Positions 16,388 to 23,179 of a stretch of 57,075 nucleotides of DNA are shown one piece after another. The translations under genes were made by a program, and so were the position numbers. Below the pieces are notes generated by a model, which was given only the letters and a program-made list of their open reading frames with translations, searched no databases and was not told the DNA's origin. Each line of letters begins with the position of its first letter. The stretch's first letter is position 1. This DNA is from Syntrophobacter sp. SbD1 (GTDB lineage Bacteria; Desulfobacterota; Syntrophobacteria; Syntrophobacterales; Syntrophobacteraceae): the NCBI GenBank assembly GCA_900290365.1, contig OMOE01000172.1:1-57075 (forward strand), read 5' to 3'.

Positions 16388-18160
16388 ATGGCGAATCCCC
16401 CTTCTCGAATGCTTATGTGCAATGCCGAACAAAGAGCCGCATTGATGCGGGTAGCTCTTGGGACCGAACCGGCCGATATGGTGATCCTTAACGGTTCGGT
16501 CGTCAATGTCTACACCGGCGAAATCCTGGAAAATTGCCCGGTCGCCGTCAAGGGGAAGTGGATCGCGTCTGTGGGACCCGATGCCGCATCGGCTGCCGGT
16601 GAATCTACGCTGGTCGTGGATGCTGCCGGAAAAACCCTTGCGCCGGGCCTGATAGACGGCCATACACACACGTGGTTCAATACTTTGGACGCCTTCCTGC
16701 CCTATGTCATAAAGGGAGGCACAACCACGATCATCACCGAAACCATGGAGTTCTACCCTGTGGGCGGTTACGACGGGGTAATCGAATTCCTCGATTCATT
16801 GAAGGATCAACCCATCAAGTTTTTTGCTACAGCGCCGGCCATGGTATCTATCAGTAAGAATCACAACGGCATTCCCGGGGAAATCCTGGAAAAGCTGCTC
16901 GAAAGAGATGAGATTGTAGGGCTGGGAGAATCTTACTGGCAAGCGGTGCTGCAATCCCCTGACACTATGGTGCCGCTGCTCCAGAGCGCCCTTGATCGCG
17001 GCAAGCGCCTGGAAGGGCACTCGGCAGGGGCAAGGGGAAAAAAATTAATGGCCTATGCCGCTTCCGGGATCTCCTCCTGCCATGAGCCCATTACGGCGGA
17101 GGAGGCAATAGCGCTGCTGCGGCTCGGCATTCACGTGATGGTGCGGGAGGGAAGCGTCCGGAAAGAGCTCGAACAGATTTCCAGTATCCGGCATGCCGGT
17201 GTGGATTTGAGAAGGCTCCTTTTGGTAACCGACAGTATAGAGCCCGAAGAACTGGTCGAGAAGGGCTACCTCGAAGTCGCAGTGCAAAAAGCCATTTCCT
17301 GCGGGTTCGATCCGGTCAGCGCCATTCAGATGGCCACTTTGAACGTGGCGGAACATTTTGGCCTGGACGACGTCATTGGCGGTATTGCACCCGGCAGGTG
17401 CGCCGATATCCTTGTGCTGCCCGATGTGAAAACCATTGCGCCAGAGACCGTAATCAGCAACGGCCGCATTGTTTTCAAGGACGCAAAGCTCATTGTGCCG
17501 CCCCGAAAACATCACTATCCTGATTGGTGCCGGCAAAGCATCCAGCTTCAAAGGCCCATGAAACCATCGGATTTCGAGATTCACGCCGATAAAGCGTCGG
17601 TGAGGGTCCGAGTTATCGAGATGATAAGCGATCTTGTGACTAAAGAACTCCAAACCGATGTTTTCCCCACGGAAGGAAAGATCACCGCAGACCTGGAGCA
17701 GGGTATCGTGAAAGTGGCGGTTATTGATTGCCGGCACGATCCCTGCCGCTCGTTTGTCGGGCTTATAAAGGGGTTCGGGATCACACAGGGTTCGATTGCA
17801 TGCAGCGCCCCCTGGGACACCTCCGGCATTACCGTAGTGGGCGCCAATGAAGAAGACATGGCCCTGGCCGTCAATCGAATCCGTGAACTGCAGGGCGGCG
17901 TCATCGTCTGTAAGGGTGGCAAGATATTGGCTGAGCTACCGCTTCCTATTTTTGGGATCATGTCGGATTTGGACATGGAGCAGGTCGCCAAAAAACTCAA
18001 TTCGGTGAGACAGGCAGCCCGCGGCCTTGGCATTACTTTTGCCGACCCCGTCCTGACACTCGAGACCCTGACGGGCGCCGCGATTCCCCATCTCAGGATC
18101 TGTGAAGAGGGGCTGGTAAGCCTAAGGGACGGGAAAACTCTCACACTCGAGGTGAAGTGA
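16388..18160 (+). CDS. Adenine deaminase-like amidohydrolase
   Basis: The 590-residue protein has the architecture of adenine deaminase (AdeC): an N-terminal strand region, a metal-dependent TIM barrel and a C-terminal domain. Visible ligand positions are His92/His94 (PGLIDGHTHTW), Glu181 (GLGESYW), His211 (GHSAGARGKK), His232 (SCHEP) and Asp282 (VTDSIEP). AdeC enzymes usually show VHIESS after the first histidines and a TDD pair at the last site, so the pocket differs and the substrate may not be adenine. It has its own candidate promoter and a GGGAG ribosome-binding site. The neighbouring Mo hydroxylase suggests N-heterocycle breakdown. Confidence 0.82.
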   Translation: MANPPSRMLMCNAEQRAALMRVALGTEPADMVILNGSVVNVYTGEILENCPVAVKGKWIASVGPDAASAAGESTLVVDAAGKTLAPGLIDGHTHTWFNTLDAFLPYVIKGGTTTIITETMEFYPVGGYDGVIEFLDSLKDQPIKFFATAPAMVSISKNHNGIPGEILEKLLERDEIVGLGESYWQAVLQSPDTMVPLLQSALDRGKRLEGHSAGARGKKLMAYAASGISSCHEPITAEEAIALLRLGIHVMVREGSVRKELEQISSIRHAGVDLRRLLLVTDSIEPEELVEKGYLEVAVQKAISCGFDPVSAIQMATLNVAEHFGLDDVIGGIAPGRCADILVLPDVKTIAPETVISNGRIVFKDAKLIVPPRKHHYPDWCRQSIQLQRPMKPSDFEIHADKASVRVRVIEMISDLVTKELQTDVFPTEGKITADLEQGIVKVAVIDCRHDPCRSFVGLIKGFGITQGSIACSAPWDTSGITVVGANEEDMALAVNRIRELQGGVIVCKGGKILAELPLPIFGIMSDLDMEQVAKKLNSVRQAARGLGITFADPVLTLETLTGAAIPHLRICEEGLVSLRDGKTLTLEVK

Positions 18161-18251
18161 TAATCCGGTCTGGTCACGCGGAGACGCCGAGAACGCAGAG
18201 AGCAAAGACAACCGTCTCATGCGAAGACGCCATTCAACAGGCTCAGGACAT

Positions 18252-18295
18252 GAGCTCAAACTCCTATGATGCGGTAGTCATATGAGTTTGAGCTC
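18252..18295. repeat. Perfect 12-bp inverted repeat
   Basis: GAGCTCAAACTC (18252-18263) pairs exactly with GAGTTTGAGCTC (18284-18295) across a 20-base loop, after the amidohydrolase gene. No T-run follows, so it may be an RNA-stabilising stem or part of a spacer repeat rather than a terminator. Confidence 0.55.
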
Positions 18296-18301
18296 CTCCC
18301 T

Positions 18302-18457
18302 TTAGAGAACCACCTCAATCCCCTTGCGGCGGATCACGTTCAATAGAGCAAGTGCCGCGCCTGTCGGACGCTTCGTGCCACGCTCCAATTGCGACACATA
18401 CCCAACTGTTAAATTCAGATAATGAGCGAATACCGAAAAATCTTCGGATTGCGCTTG
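18302..18457 (-). pseudogene. Remnant of an XRE/HigA-type HTH antitoxin
   Basis: The frame encodes FSVFAHYLNLTVGYVSQ followed by LERGTKRPTGAALALL and ends NVIRRKGIEVVL. This matches the second half of COG2944-type XRE regulators, often antitoxins, which read FAxxLNVSxxxVSxWExGxxxPxG. The first 35-40 residues of the domain are missing. The only upstream start codon lies inside the transporter's terminator hairpin, so the gene is a truncated fragment and probably not expressed. Confidence 0.65.
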
Positions 18458-18487
18458 AAAAAAAACAGGCCGGACATTTGTCCGGCC
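18458..18487 (-). terminator. Rho-independent terminator of the MFS gene
   Basis: Read leftward, GGCCGGAC-AAAT-GTCCGGCC is an 8-bp perfect stem with a 4-base loop, followed two bases later by eight T residues. It lies 16 bases after the transporter stop. Confidence 0.88.
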
Positions 18488-18503
18488 CATCTTTAGATCT
18501 TTC

Positions 18504-19901
18504 TCAAGCCACCTGGGCTTGGGTCGCGGCCTCCCTCGCAGCCTTTGCGCTCAAGTGTTTCCACAACACCAGGACTACCACCATGACGAAAAGGGCCGCC
18601 CCGCCGTTCGCGCCGCATATAAAGCTTGGGCTGAGCTTCATTTTGATGCAATAGCCCCCGACGGTCGGGGCTACCATCGTTCCGATTTTGCCGACTGCAT
18701 AAGCCCAGCCAAGCCCTGAAGCCCGGATGTCGACAGGGTAGGAAACAGTGCCAAGGGCCATCACGCCGGAGTTGCTGGCGAATATGAAAAATCCGGAGAT
18801 AACGCAGACAATGGCGACCATGAGAAATGAACTGCCTGCGGAATACCCGAAAGCCACGAAGCTACAAAACGCAAGGCCCTGGGCTATCATCACAACCAAG
18901 AAACGATTGAACTTGTCCATCAACCGGCCGATGGTAATTGTCGCTATCGCCGAACCCACATTGATGAAGAAGAATGCCATGCTGAACTGCTGAGTGGAGG
19001 CGCCGCTCTGTTTGAGCAAAGTGGGGGCCCAGGCGAGTATGATCCATATCAGGTAAAAGCTCCCGAAAAACGCTGCCCACAACAACAAAGTAGTCATTGC
19101 CCGCTCTTCCATGAACAGGTGTTTGACCGGTACGCCGGGAAGTTTCTGCTCGGCAGAGTAAAGCTGGACTTCCTCGCGGGCGAACGAGGGAGAAATCCTG
19201 GAGACGATATTGAGAATCTTTGCTTTGTCTATCCCCTCCTTAACCAGGAATTCCAGTGAATCAGGCAGATTGAGCCACACCACAATACCGATTATAAGAG
19301 GCGCAACGCCGCCGACAATGAAGAGCGACTGCCACCCGAAATTCGGGAGCAGGTACGCGGCGACAAGCCCGTTAATGGCGCTGCCAATAGGCATGCCTGC
19401 CCACATCATGGTCGTAAGGGTCGCACGCAGGCGGGTCGGCGCATATTCGCAGCCGAATGAAAGGGCATTCGGGATTGCGCCACCCAACCCGACACCGGCA
19501 AGGAAGCGGAGCAGGGCCAACTGCTGCACTCCGGAGAGGGAGAGGATGCGGAACAGGGCCATGGGGTGGTCATTGGAGATTTGTGTGATTAGAAGTGTAA
19601 ACACACCGAAAACAAAGCCGCAGATAACCAGCATCCGCTTGCGTCCCAAACGGTCGGCCAGCGAGCCCAATACAAGCGCGCCAATCAGCGGCCCGAGCAT
19701 TCCGGCGCTCAGCGCCAGGCCCATCGACTCGGGGCCCACTTTGAGAAACTGTCCAAGCTTGGGCATCGTAACAGCCATCATTGTCAGATCGAAGCCGTCG
19801 AAGCACACTACACAAAAACAGAGAAAACAGATCCACACCTGGTAGGGCGTGAATGGAGTAGTGTCGAAAAATTCCCTTACGCTTACCGTCCTGGCCGCCA
19901 T
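18504..19901 (-). CDS. MFS transporter, aromatic acid:H+ symporter-like
   Basis: A 465-residue, roughly 12-helix major facilitator. Family signatures are DGFDLTMMAVTMPKLG in helix 1 and GSLADRLGRKRML between helices 2 and 3, both typical of the AAHS group (PcaK, BenK), plus PTRLRATLTTMMWAG near helix 5. The ATG at 19901 has GGAAGGAG upstream; an alternative TTG lies 24 bases further out. Likely substrates are carboxylated aromatics or similar acids, matching the aromatic-acid enzymes on both sides. It follows the 3-hydroxyacyl-CoA dehydrogenase gene by 76 bases and may share its promoter. Confidence 0.87.
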   Translation of the reverse strand: MAARTVSVREFFDTTPFTPYQVWICFLCFCVVCFDGFDLTMMAVTMPKLGQFLKVGPESMGLALSAGMLGPLIGALVLGSLADRLGRKRMLVICGFVFGVFTLLITQISNDHPMALFRILSLSGVQQLALLRFLAGVGLGGAIPNALSFGCEYAPTRLRATLTTMMWAGMPIGSAINGLVAAYLLPNFGWQSLFIVGGVAPLIIGIVVWLNLPDSLEFLVKEGIDKAKILNIVSRISPSFAREEVQLYSAEQKLPGVPVKHLFMEERAMTTLLLWAAFFGSFYLIWIILAWAPTLLKQSGASTQQFSMAFFFINVGSAIATITIGRLMDKFNRFLVVMIAQGLAFCSFVAFGYSAGSSFLMVAIVCVISGFFIFASNSGVMALGTVSYPVDIRASGLGWAYAVGKIGTMVAPTVGGYCIKMKLSPSFICGANGGAALFVMVVVLVLWKHLSAKAAREAATQAQVA

Positions 19902-19977
19902 ACTTGCTCCTTCCCAAAAATTCAAGGTTGAAAAAGGTCAAAATCAGGCACAAGATCACCATCTTTTCGGGTTCTTT

Positions 19978-20832
19978 CTACTTATTGGGAAAGAAACCCC
20001 CACCGGTCTTTTTACCGAGCCTGCCGGCCCTCACCAGTTGCTTGACTATTTGAGGAGCGGCGTACTGATTGTCGCGGAGCTCGTTGGCCAGATATTCCAT
20101 GACAAAGTAGTTTATGTCGATACCGGTGAAGTCCATCAGTTCGAAGGGGCCCATAGGGTAGTTCAAACCCAGCTTGACTGCCATGTCTATATCTTCCATC
20201 GAAGCAACGCCTTCTTCAAACAGGCGGGCAGCCACAACATTTGAGGCAATCATGATCCGGTTTACAACAAAGCCGGGAGAATCCTTCTTGATCTCTATCG
20301 GCGTCTTGCCAAATGATTGCGCCAGTGCTTTGGCAGCGGCAATGGTTTCATCGGACGATTGCAAACCTCTGATTACCTCAACCAACCGCATGATCTGGGC
20401 GGGATTGAAAAAATGGATACCGCAAACCTTATCGGGCTTCCCGGTCGAGGCGGCAATCGCCGTGATCGACATCGAAGAAGTATTGGTAGCCAGTATGGTT
20501 TCGGGACGGCAAATTTTATCCAGGGCCTGAAAAACCTCCTTTTTGAGGTCGATCTCCTCGAGCACGGCCTCTATCACAAAATCGGCCTCGGCGAACTCTT
20601 CGAGCGTCACCGTCCCCTTGACCCTCGAAAGGGTGGCCTGCCGCTGCTCCTCGGTCATCTTCCCTTTTTCGACCGAGCGGGCCATAAACTTGTCCATATT
20701 CTTGATGGATCTTTCCACAAAAGAGATGTCTATATCGCGCAAAATCACCTCGTAACCGCTCATCGCGGCTACATGCGCTATTCCGGTGCCCATCGCCCCT
20801 GCACCCACCACTCCGATTTTACGAATGCTCAT
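19978..20832 (-). CDS. hbd: 3-hydroxybutyryl-CoA dehydrogenase family protein
   Basis: The 284-residue, NAD-dependent 3-hydroxyacyl-CoA dehydrogenase has the Rossmann loop VVGAGAMGTGIAHVAA at the N-terminus, NTSSMSI near residue 115, the catalytic His-Glu pair in GIHFFNPAQIMRLVEV near 137, and GFVVNR near 188. The length matches single-domain Hbd/PaaH. The start at 20832 is preceded by AAAGGAGG. It oxidises a 3-hydroxyacyl-CoA to the 3-oxo form. Its promoter carries the same 13-bp operator as the MarR-controlled FAD-oxidase promoter, implying common control. Confidence 0.93.
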   Translation of the reverse strand: MSIRKIGVVGAGAMGTGIAHVAAMSGYEVILRDIDISFVERSIKNMDKFMARSVEKGKMTEEQRQATLSRVKGTVTLEEFAEADFVIEAVLEEIDLKKEVFQALDKICRPETILATNTSSMSITAIAASTGKPDKVCGIHFFNPAQIMRLVEVIRGLQSSDETIAAAKALAQSFGKTPIEIKKDSPGFVVNRIMIASNVVAARLFEEGVASMEDIDMAVKLGLNYPMGPFELMDFTGIDINYFVMEYLANELRDNQYAAPQIVKQLVRAGRLGKKTGGGFFPNK

Positions 20833-20875
20833 TTTTGGTTCCTCCTTTGAATGATGTCTGCGCCAAAAAACTAAG

Positions 20876-20946
20876 ACGTTAATCAATAACGCATTTAATC
20901 AATAATGTATTGATAATTAATACGTTAATTATTTTGAGCTTGTCAA
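20876..20946 (-). promoter_or_regulatory. hbd promoter with MarR-type operators
   Basis: Minus strand: TTGACA (20941-20946), 18-base spacer, TATTAA (20917-20922). The operator ATTAACGTATTAA (minus strand, 20917-20929) is identical in 13 of 13 bases to that at 6729-6741 and overlaps the -10 in the same way. Two more elements lie in the leader: TCAATAATGTATTGA (20899-20913) and ATTGATTAACGT (minus strand, 20876-20887), the latter also present at 6725-6736. Confidence 0.72.
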
Positions 20947-21044
20947 GGAACTTCTTGACTTCCGGCCAGGTCCCATTTGAGGTCCTGGCCGGAGGCGCAC
21001 TGCGCCTAAAACCTTAATTCCTAATTCCTGTCTCGAAAAGGGCC

Positions 21045-21075
21045 GATGGGTTGCGCTTCGCTCCACCCATCCTAC
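21045..21075. repeat. Dispersed palindromic repeat (inverted copy)
   Basis: GATGGGTTGCGCTTCGCTCC followed by ACCCATCCTAC. It is the reverse-oriented copy of the sequence at 11349-11378 and is self-complementary at its ends (GATGGGT/ACCCATC). Confidence 0.65.
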
Positions 21076-21133
21076 GACTTTTCATGGTTTCGGGGTGTCC
21101 CATGGGGACATGAGATACTAATTCGTAATTCCT

Positions 21134-21254
21134 GAGGCTCTTGCAAAATTCCTTCATCGTCATTCCGGCGAAGGCCCGAATCCAGGTTCTTCATGCGTTT
21201 CTGGACCCCGGCCTTCGCCGGGGTGACGGTCTTATTGAGTTTTGCAAGAGGCTC
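21134..21254. repeat. 121-bp inverted-repeat-bounded element
   Basis: The ends GAGGCTCTTGCAAAATTC (21134-21151) and GAGTTTTGCAAGAGGCTC (21237-21254) are complementary at 16 of 18 positions. Inside are complementary CGGCGAAGGCC and GGCCTTCGCCG segments. It is non-coding, resembling a MITE or an intergenic REP unit similar in size to the one at 2501-2627. Confidence 0.68.
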
Positions 21255-21263
21255 TCCTAATTA

Positions 21264-22562
21264 TTATTTGGGTCTTTCGTCGACAACTCGCACTGCTTTG
21301 CCTTCACTTCGCTTAAGGCCCTTGGGTGGGACCAGTTCCATGCCCACACCGATGCCCATTAGCCCTTTTATATGCCCGGCGATTTTTCTTTCAACCTCTG
21401 TAACCTTACCGGGCCCGGCGTCAAAGACTTCCTTTTTGCCTTCAACACGGATATAGAGCTCATCGAGGTGCTTTTTCTTGCGCACGACCAGCAGGTATTG
21501 AAGTTCAATTTCTTCAATGTCGGAAAGCAGCGATTCGATTTGGGACGGGAATACATTAACGCCGTTGATGATCAGCATGTCGTCGCTGCGCCCGGTGATT
21601 CTGTCCATCTTTACGAAGGAGCGTCCGCAGGAGCAGGGTTCTCTTCTGAGGGTGGTGATGTCCTTGGTGCGGTAGCGCAAAAGGGGCATGGCGCGGCGCT
21701 GGATGGCGGTGAGCACCATTTCGCCTCGCTGCCCGAGGGGAACCGGCTCCAGTGTGACCGGATCGACAGTCTCCACCAGGAAATGGTCCTCGTTTATATG
21801 TAGCCCGTTTCCTTCGTCACATTCGAACGCCATCCCCGGGCCGCCCAGTTCTGTGAGTCCGTAGATGTCCCTGGCCTTGATCCCCATTTTCTGCTCTATT
21901 TCGTCCCGCATAGCAGCGGTCCATGGCTCGGCGCCTAAAATGCCCACCCGCAGCGGCATGTCCCTTATAGGCATTTTCATCTCTTCGGCCATCTCGGCAA
22001 TAGTCAGGGCATAGGACGGAGTACAGCAAAGGGCCGTGACGCCAAAGTCCTTCATCAGCATGACCTGTCTTTCGGTCATCCCGGAGCTGGTGGGAACGAC
22101 GGTGCATCCAACTCGTCCTGCTCCCTGATGAAGTCCGAGGCCTCCGGTAAAAAGCCCATATCCGTAAGAGATCTGGACAATATCTTCTTTTCGCACCGAT
22201 GCCGCCGAGAGGACCCTGGCCACGCACTCTGTCCACTGCTCCAAGTCTTCGGCCGTATAAGGCCCGGTAATGGGCTTGCCGGTAGTTCCCGAGGAACAGT
22301 GTATTCGGACAACCTCATTCATGGGAACAGCACAAAGTCCGAAGGGATAATTGTCTCTGAGGTCGTTTTTCACCGTGAAAGGCAACTTGGCGATATCTTC
22401 GAGTGACTTGAGATCGTCAGCCTTGACACCCAACTCGTCAAGCTTTCTATGATAAAACGGGACCTTTTCGTAAAGCCAGCTCACAGTTTCTTTAAGTTTT
22501 GCGAGCTGGAATCTTTGCAATTCCTCAACCGGCATGCACTCGAACCGATCGTTCCACGCCAT
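21264..22562 (-). CDS. paaK: Phenylacetate-CoA ligase family protein
   Basis: A 432-residue AMP-forming aryl-CoA ligase of the PaaK family. It has the P-loop SSGTTGKPITGPYT near residue 90, YGLTELGGPG near 236, RYRTKD near 300, and a C-terminal domain with ITGRSDDMLIINGVNVFPSQ near 327. The gene is followed upstream by iorB and iorA with gaps of 4 and 13 bases. This PaaK-IorBA set is known in archaea and anaerobic bacteria: aryl-pyruvates from aromatic amino acids are oxidised to aryl-acetyl-CoA, and the ligase activates or recovers free aryl-acetate. Confidence 0.93.
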   Translation of the reverse strand: MAWNDRFECMPVEELQRFQLAKLKETVSWLYEKVPFYHRKLDELGVKADDLKSLEDIAKLPFTVKNDLRDNYPFGLCAVPMNEVVRIHCSSGTTGKPITGPYTAEDLEQWTECVARVLSAASVRKEDIVQISYGYGLFTGGLGLHQGAGRVGCTVVPTSSGMTERQVMLMKDFGVTALCCTPSYALTIAEMAEEMKMPIRDMPLRVGILGAEPWTAAMRDEIEQKMGIKARDIYGLTELGGPGMAFECDEGNGLHINEDHFLVETVDPVTLEPVPLGQRGEMVLTAIQRRAMPLLRYRTKDITTLRREPCSCGRSFVKMDRITGRSDDMLIINGVNVFPSQIESLLSDIEEIELQYLLVVRKKKHLDELYIRVEGKKEVFDAGPGKVTEVERKIAGHIKGLMGIGVGMELVPPKGLKRSEGKAVRVVDERPK

Positions 22563-22566
22563 ATGT

Positions 22567-23166
22567 TCAACTCCTTCCTGTCTGAGCGGCCGAAAAGCCG
22601 AGTTCGAAAGCTTTGAGATTTATTTCCAAAAATGCCGGCTTTACTTTGGTTCGCATGGCCTGTTTGACGTTTTCAGCAGAAACCGGAATTTTCCCGGTCT
22701 GGATAAGCGCCCCCAAAAGGACCATGTTTACTGCTAGATTGCTTCCCGCCTGCTTTGCCAGCTTCAAGGCATCCATTGCGATCAGCTTTTCGGTCTTGGC
22801 GCGGATCAAGTCCTGAAGCCTGTCAAGGTCCGGATAAACCCCCTTGCCCATGGCGACTGTAAAAGGGGGCAGAGGCGCCAGGTTAGTGATAACCACCGTA
22901 TTCCTGTTGCACTTTTTCAACGCCCGCAGAGTTTCCGAAGGCTCGAAGCCAACCAGAACATCCGCCTCCCCGTCCGATATGACTGTGCTAAGGGCATCTC
23001 CGAACAGCATCGCCGATTCGACTACCCCTCCCCTCTGGGCCATACCGTGAATTTCACTCATTCCAACCGGAATGCCGGACAGAAGCGCGGCCTCTCCAAG
23101 GATACTCGACGACAGGAGGTTTCCCTGCCCGCCTACGGCTACAATGATCAGTCTTATCGTGTCCAT
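22567..23166 (-). CDS. iorB: Indolepyruvate:ferredoxin oxidoreductase beta subunit
   Basis: The 199-residue protein starts MDTIRLIIVAVGGQGNLLSS, the glycine-rich signature of the gamma-type domain of 2-oxoacid:ferredoxin oxidoreductases, and continues with GMSEIHGMAQRGGVVESA, typical of IorB. The ATG at 23166 begins 13 bases after the iorA stop; upstream sequence in the same frame belongs to iorA. The ribosome-binding site is weak (GGGAA), so translational coupling to iorA is likely. With IorA it converts aryl-pyruvates to aryl-acetyl-CoA with ferredoxin reduction in the cytoplasm; the enzyme is oxygen-sensitive. Confidence 0.94.
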   Translation of the reverse strand: MDTIRLIIVAVGGQGNLLSSSILGEAALLSGIPVGMSEIHGMAQRGGVVESAMLFGDALSTVISDGEADVLVGFEPSETLRALKKCNRNTVVITNLAPLPPFTVAMGKGVYPDLDRLQDLIRAKTEKLIAMDALKLAKQAGSNLAVNMVLLGALIQTGKIPVSAENVKQAMRTKVKPAFLEINLKAFELGFSAAQTGRS

Positions 23167-23179
23167 TTTGTTTTCCCGG

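Larger units (their letters stand above)
20833..21263. other. Intergenic region: hbd promoter plus repeats
   Basis: No gene is visible. The left part holds the hbd promoter/operator. The right part holds two dispersed repeat elements, listed separately, and aattcctaattcc-type spacer repeats. It also separates the paaK-iorBA genes from hbd. Confidence 0.6.
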
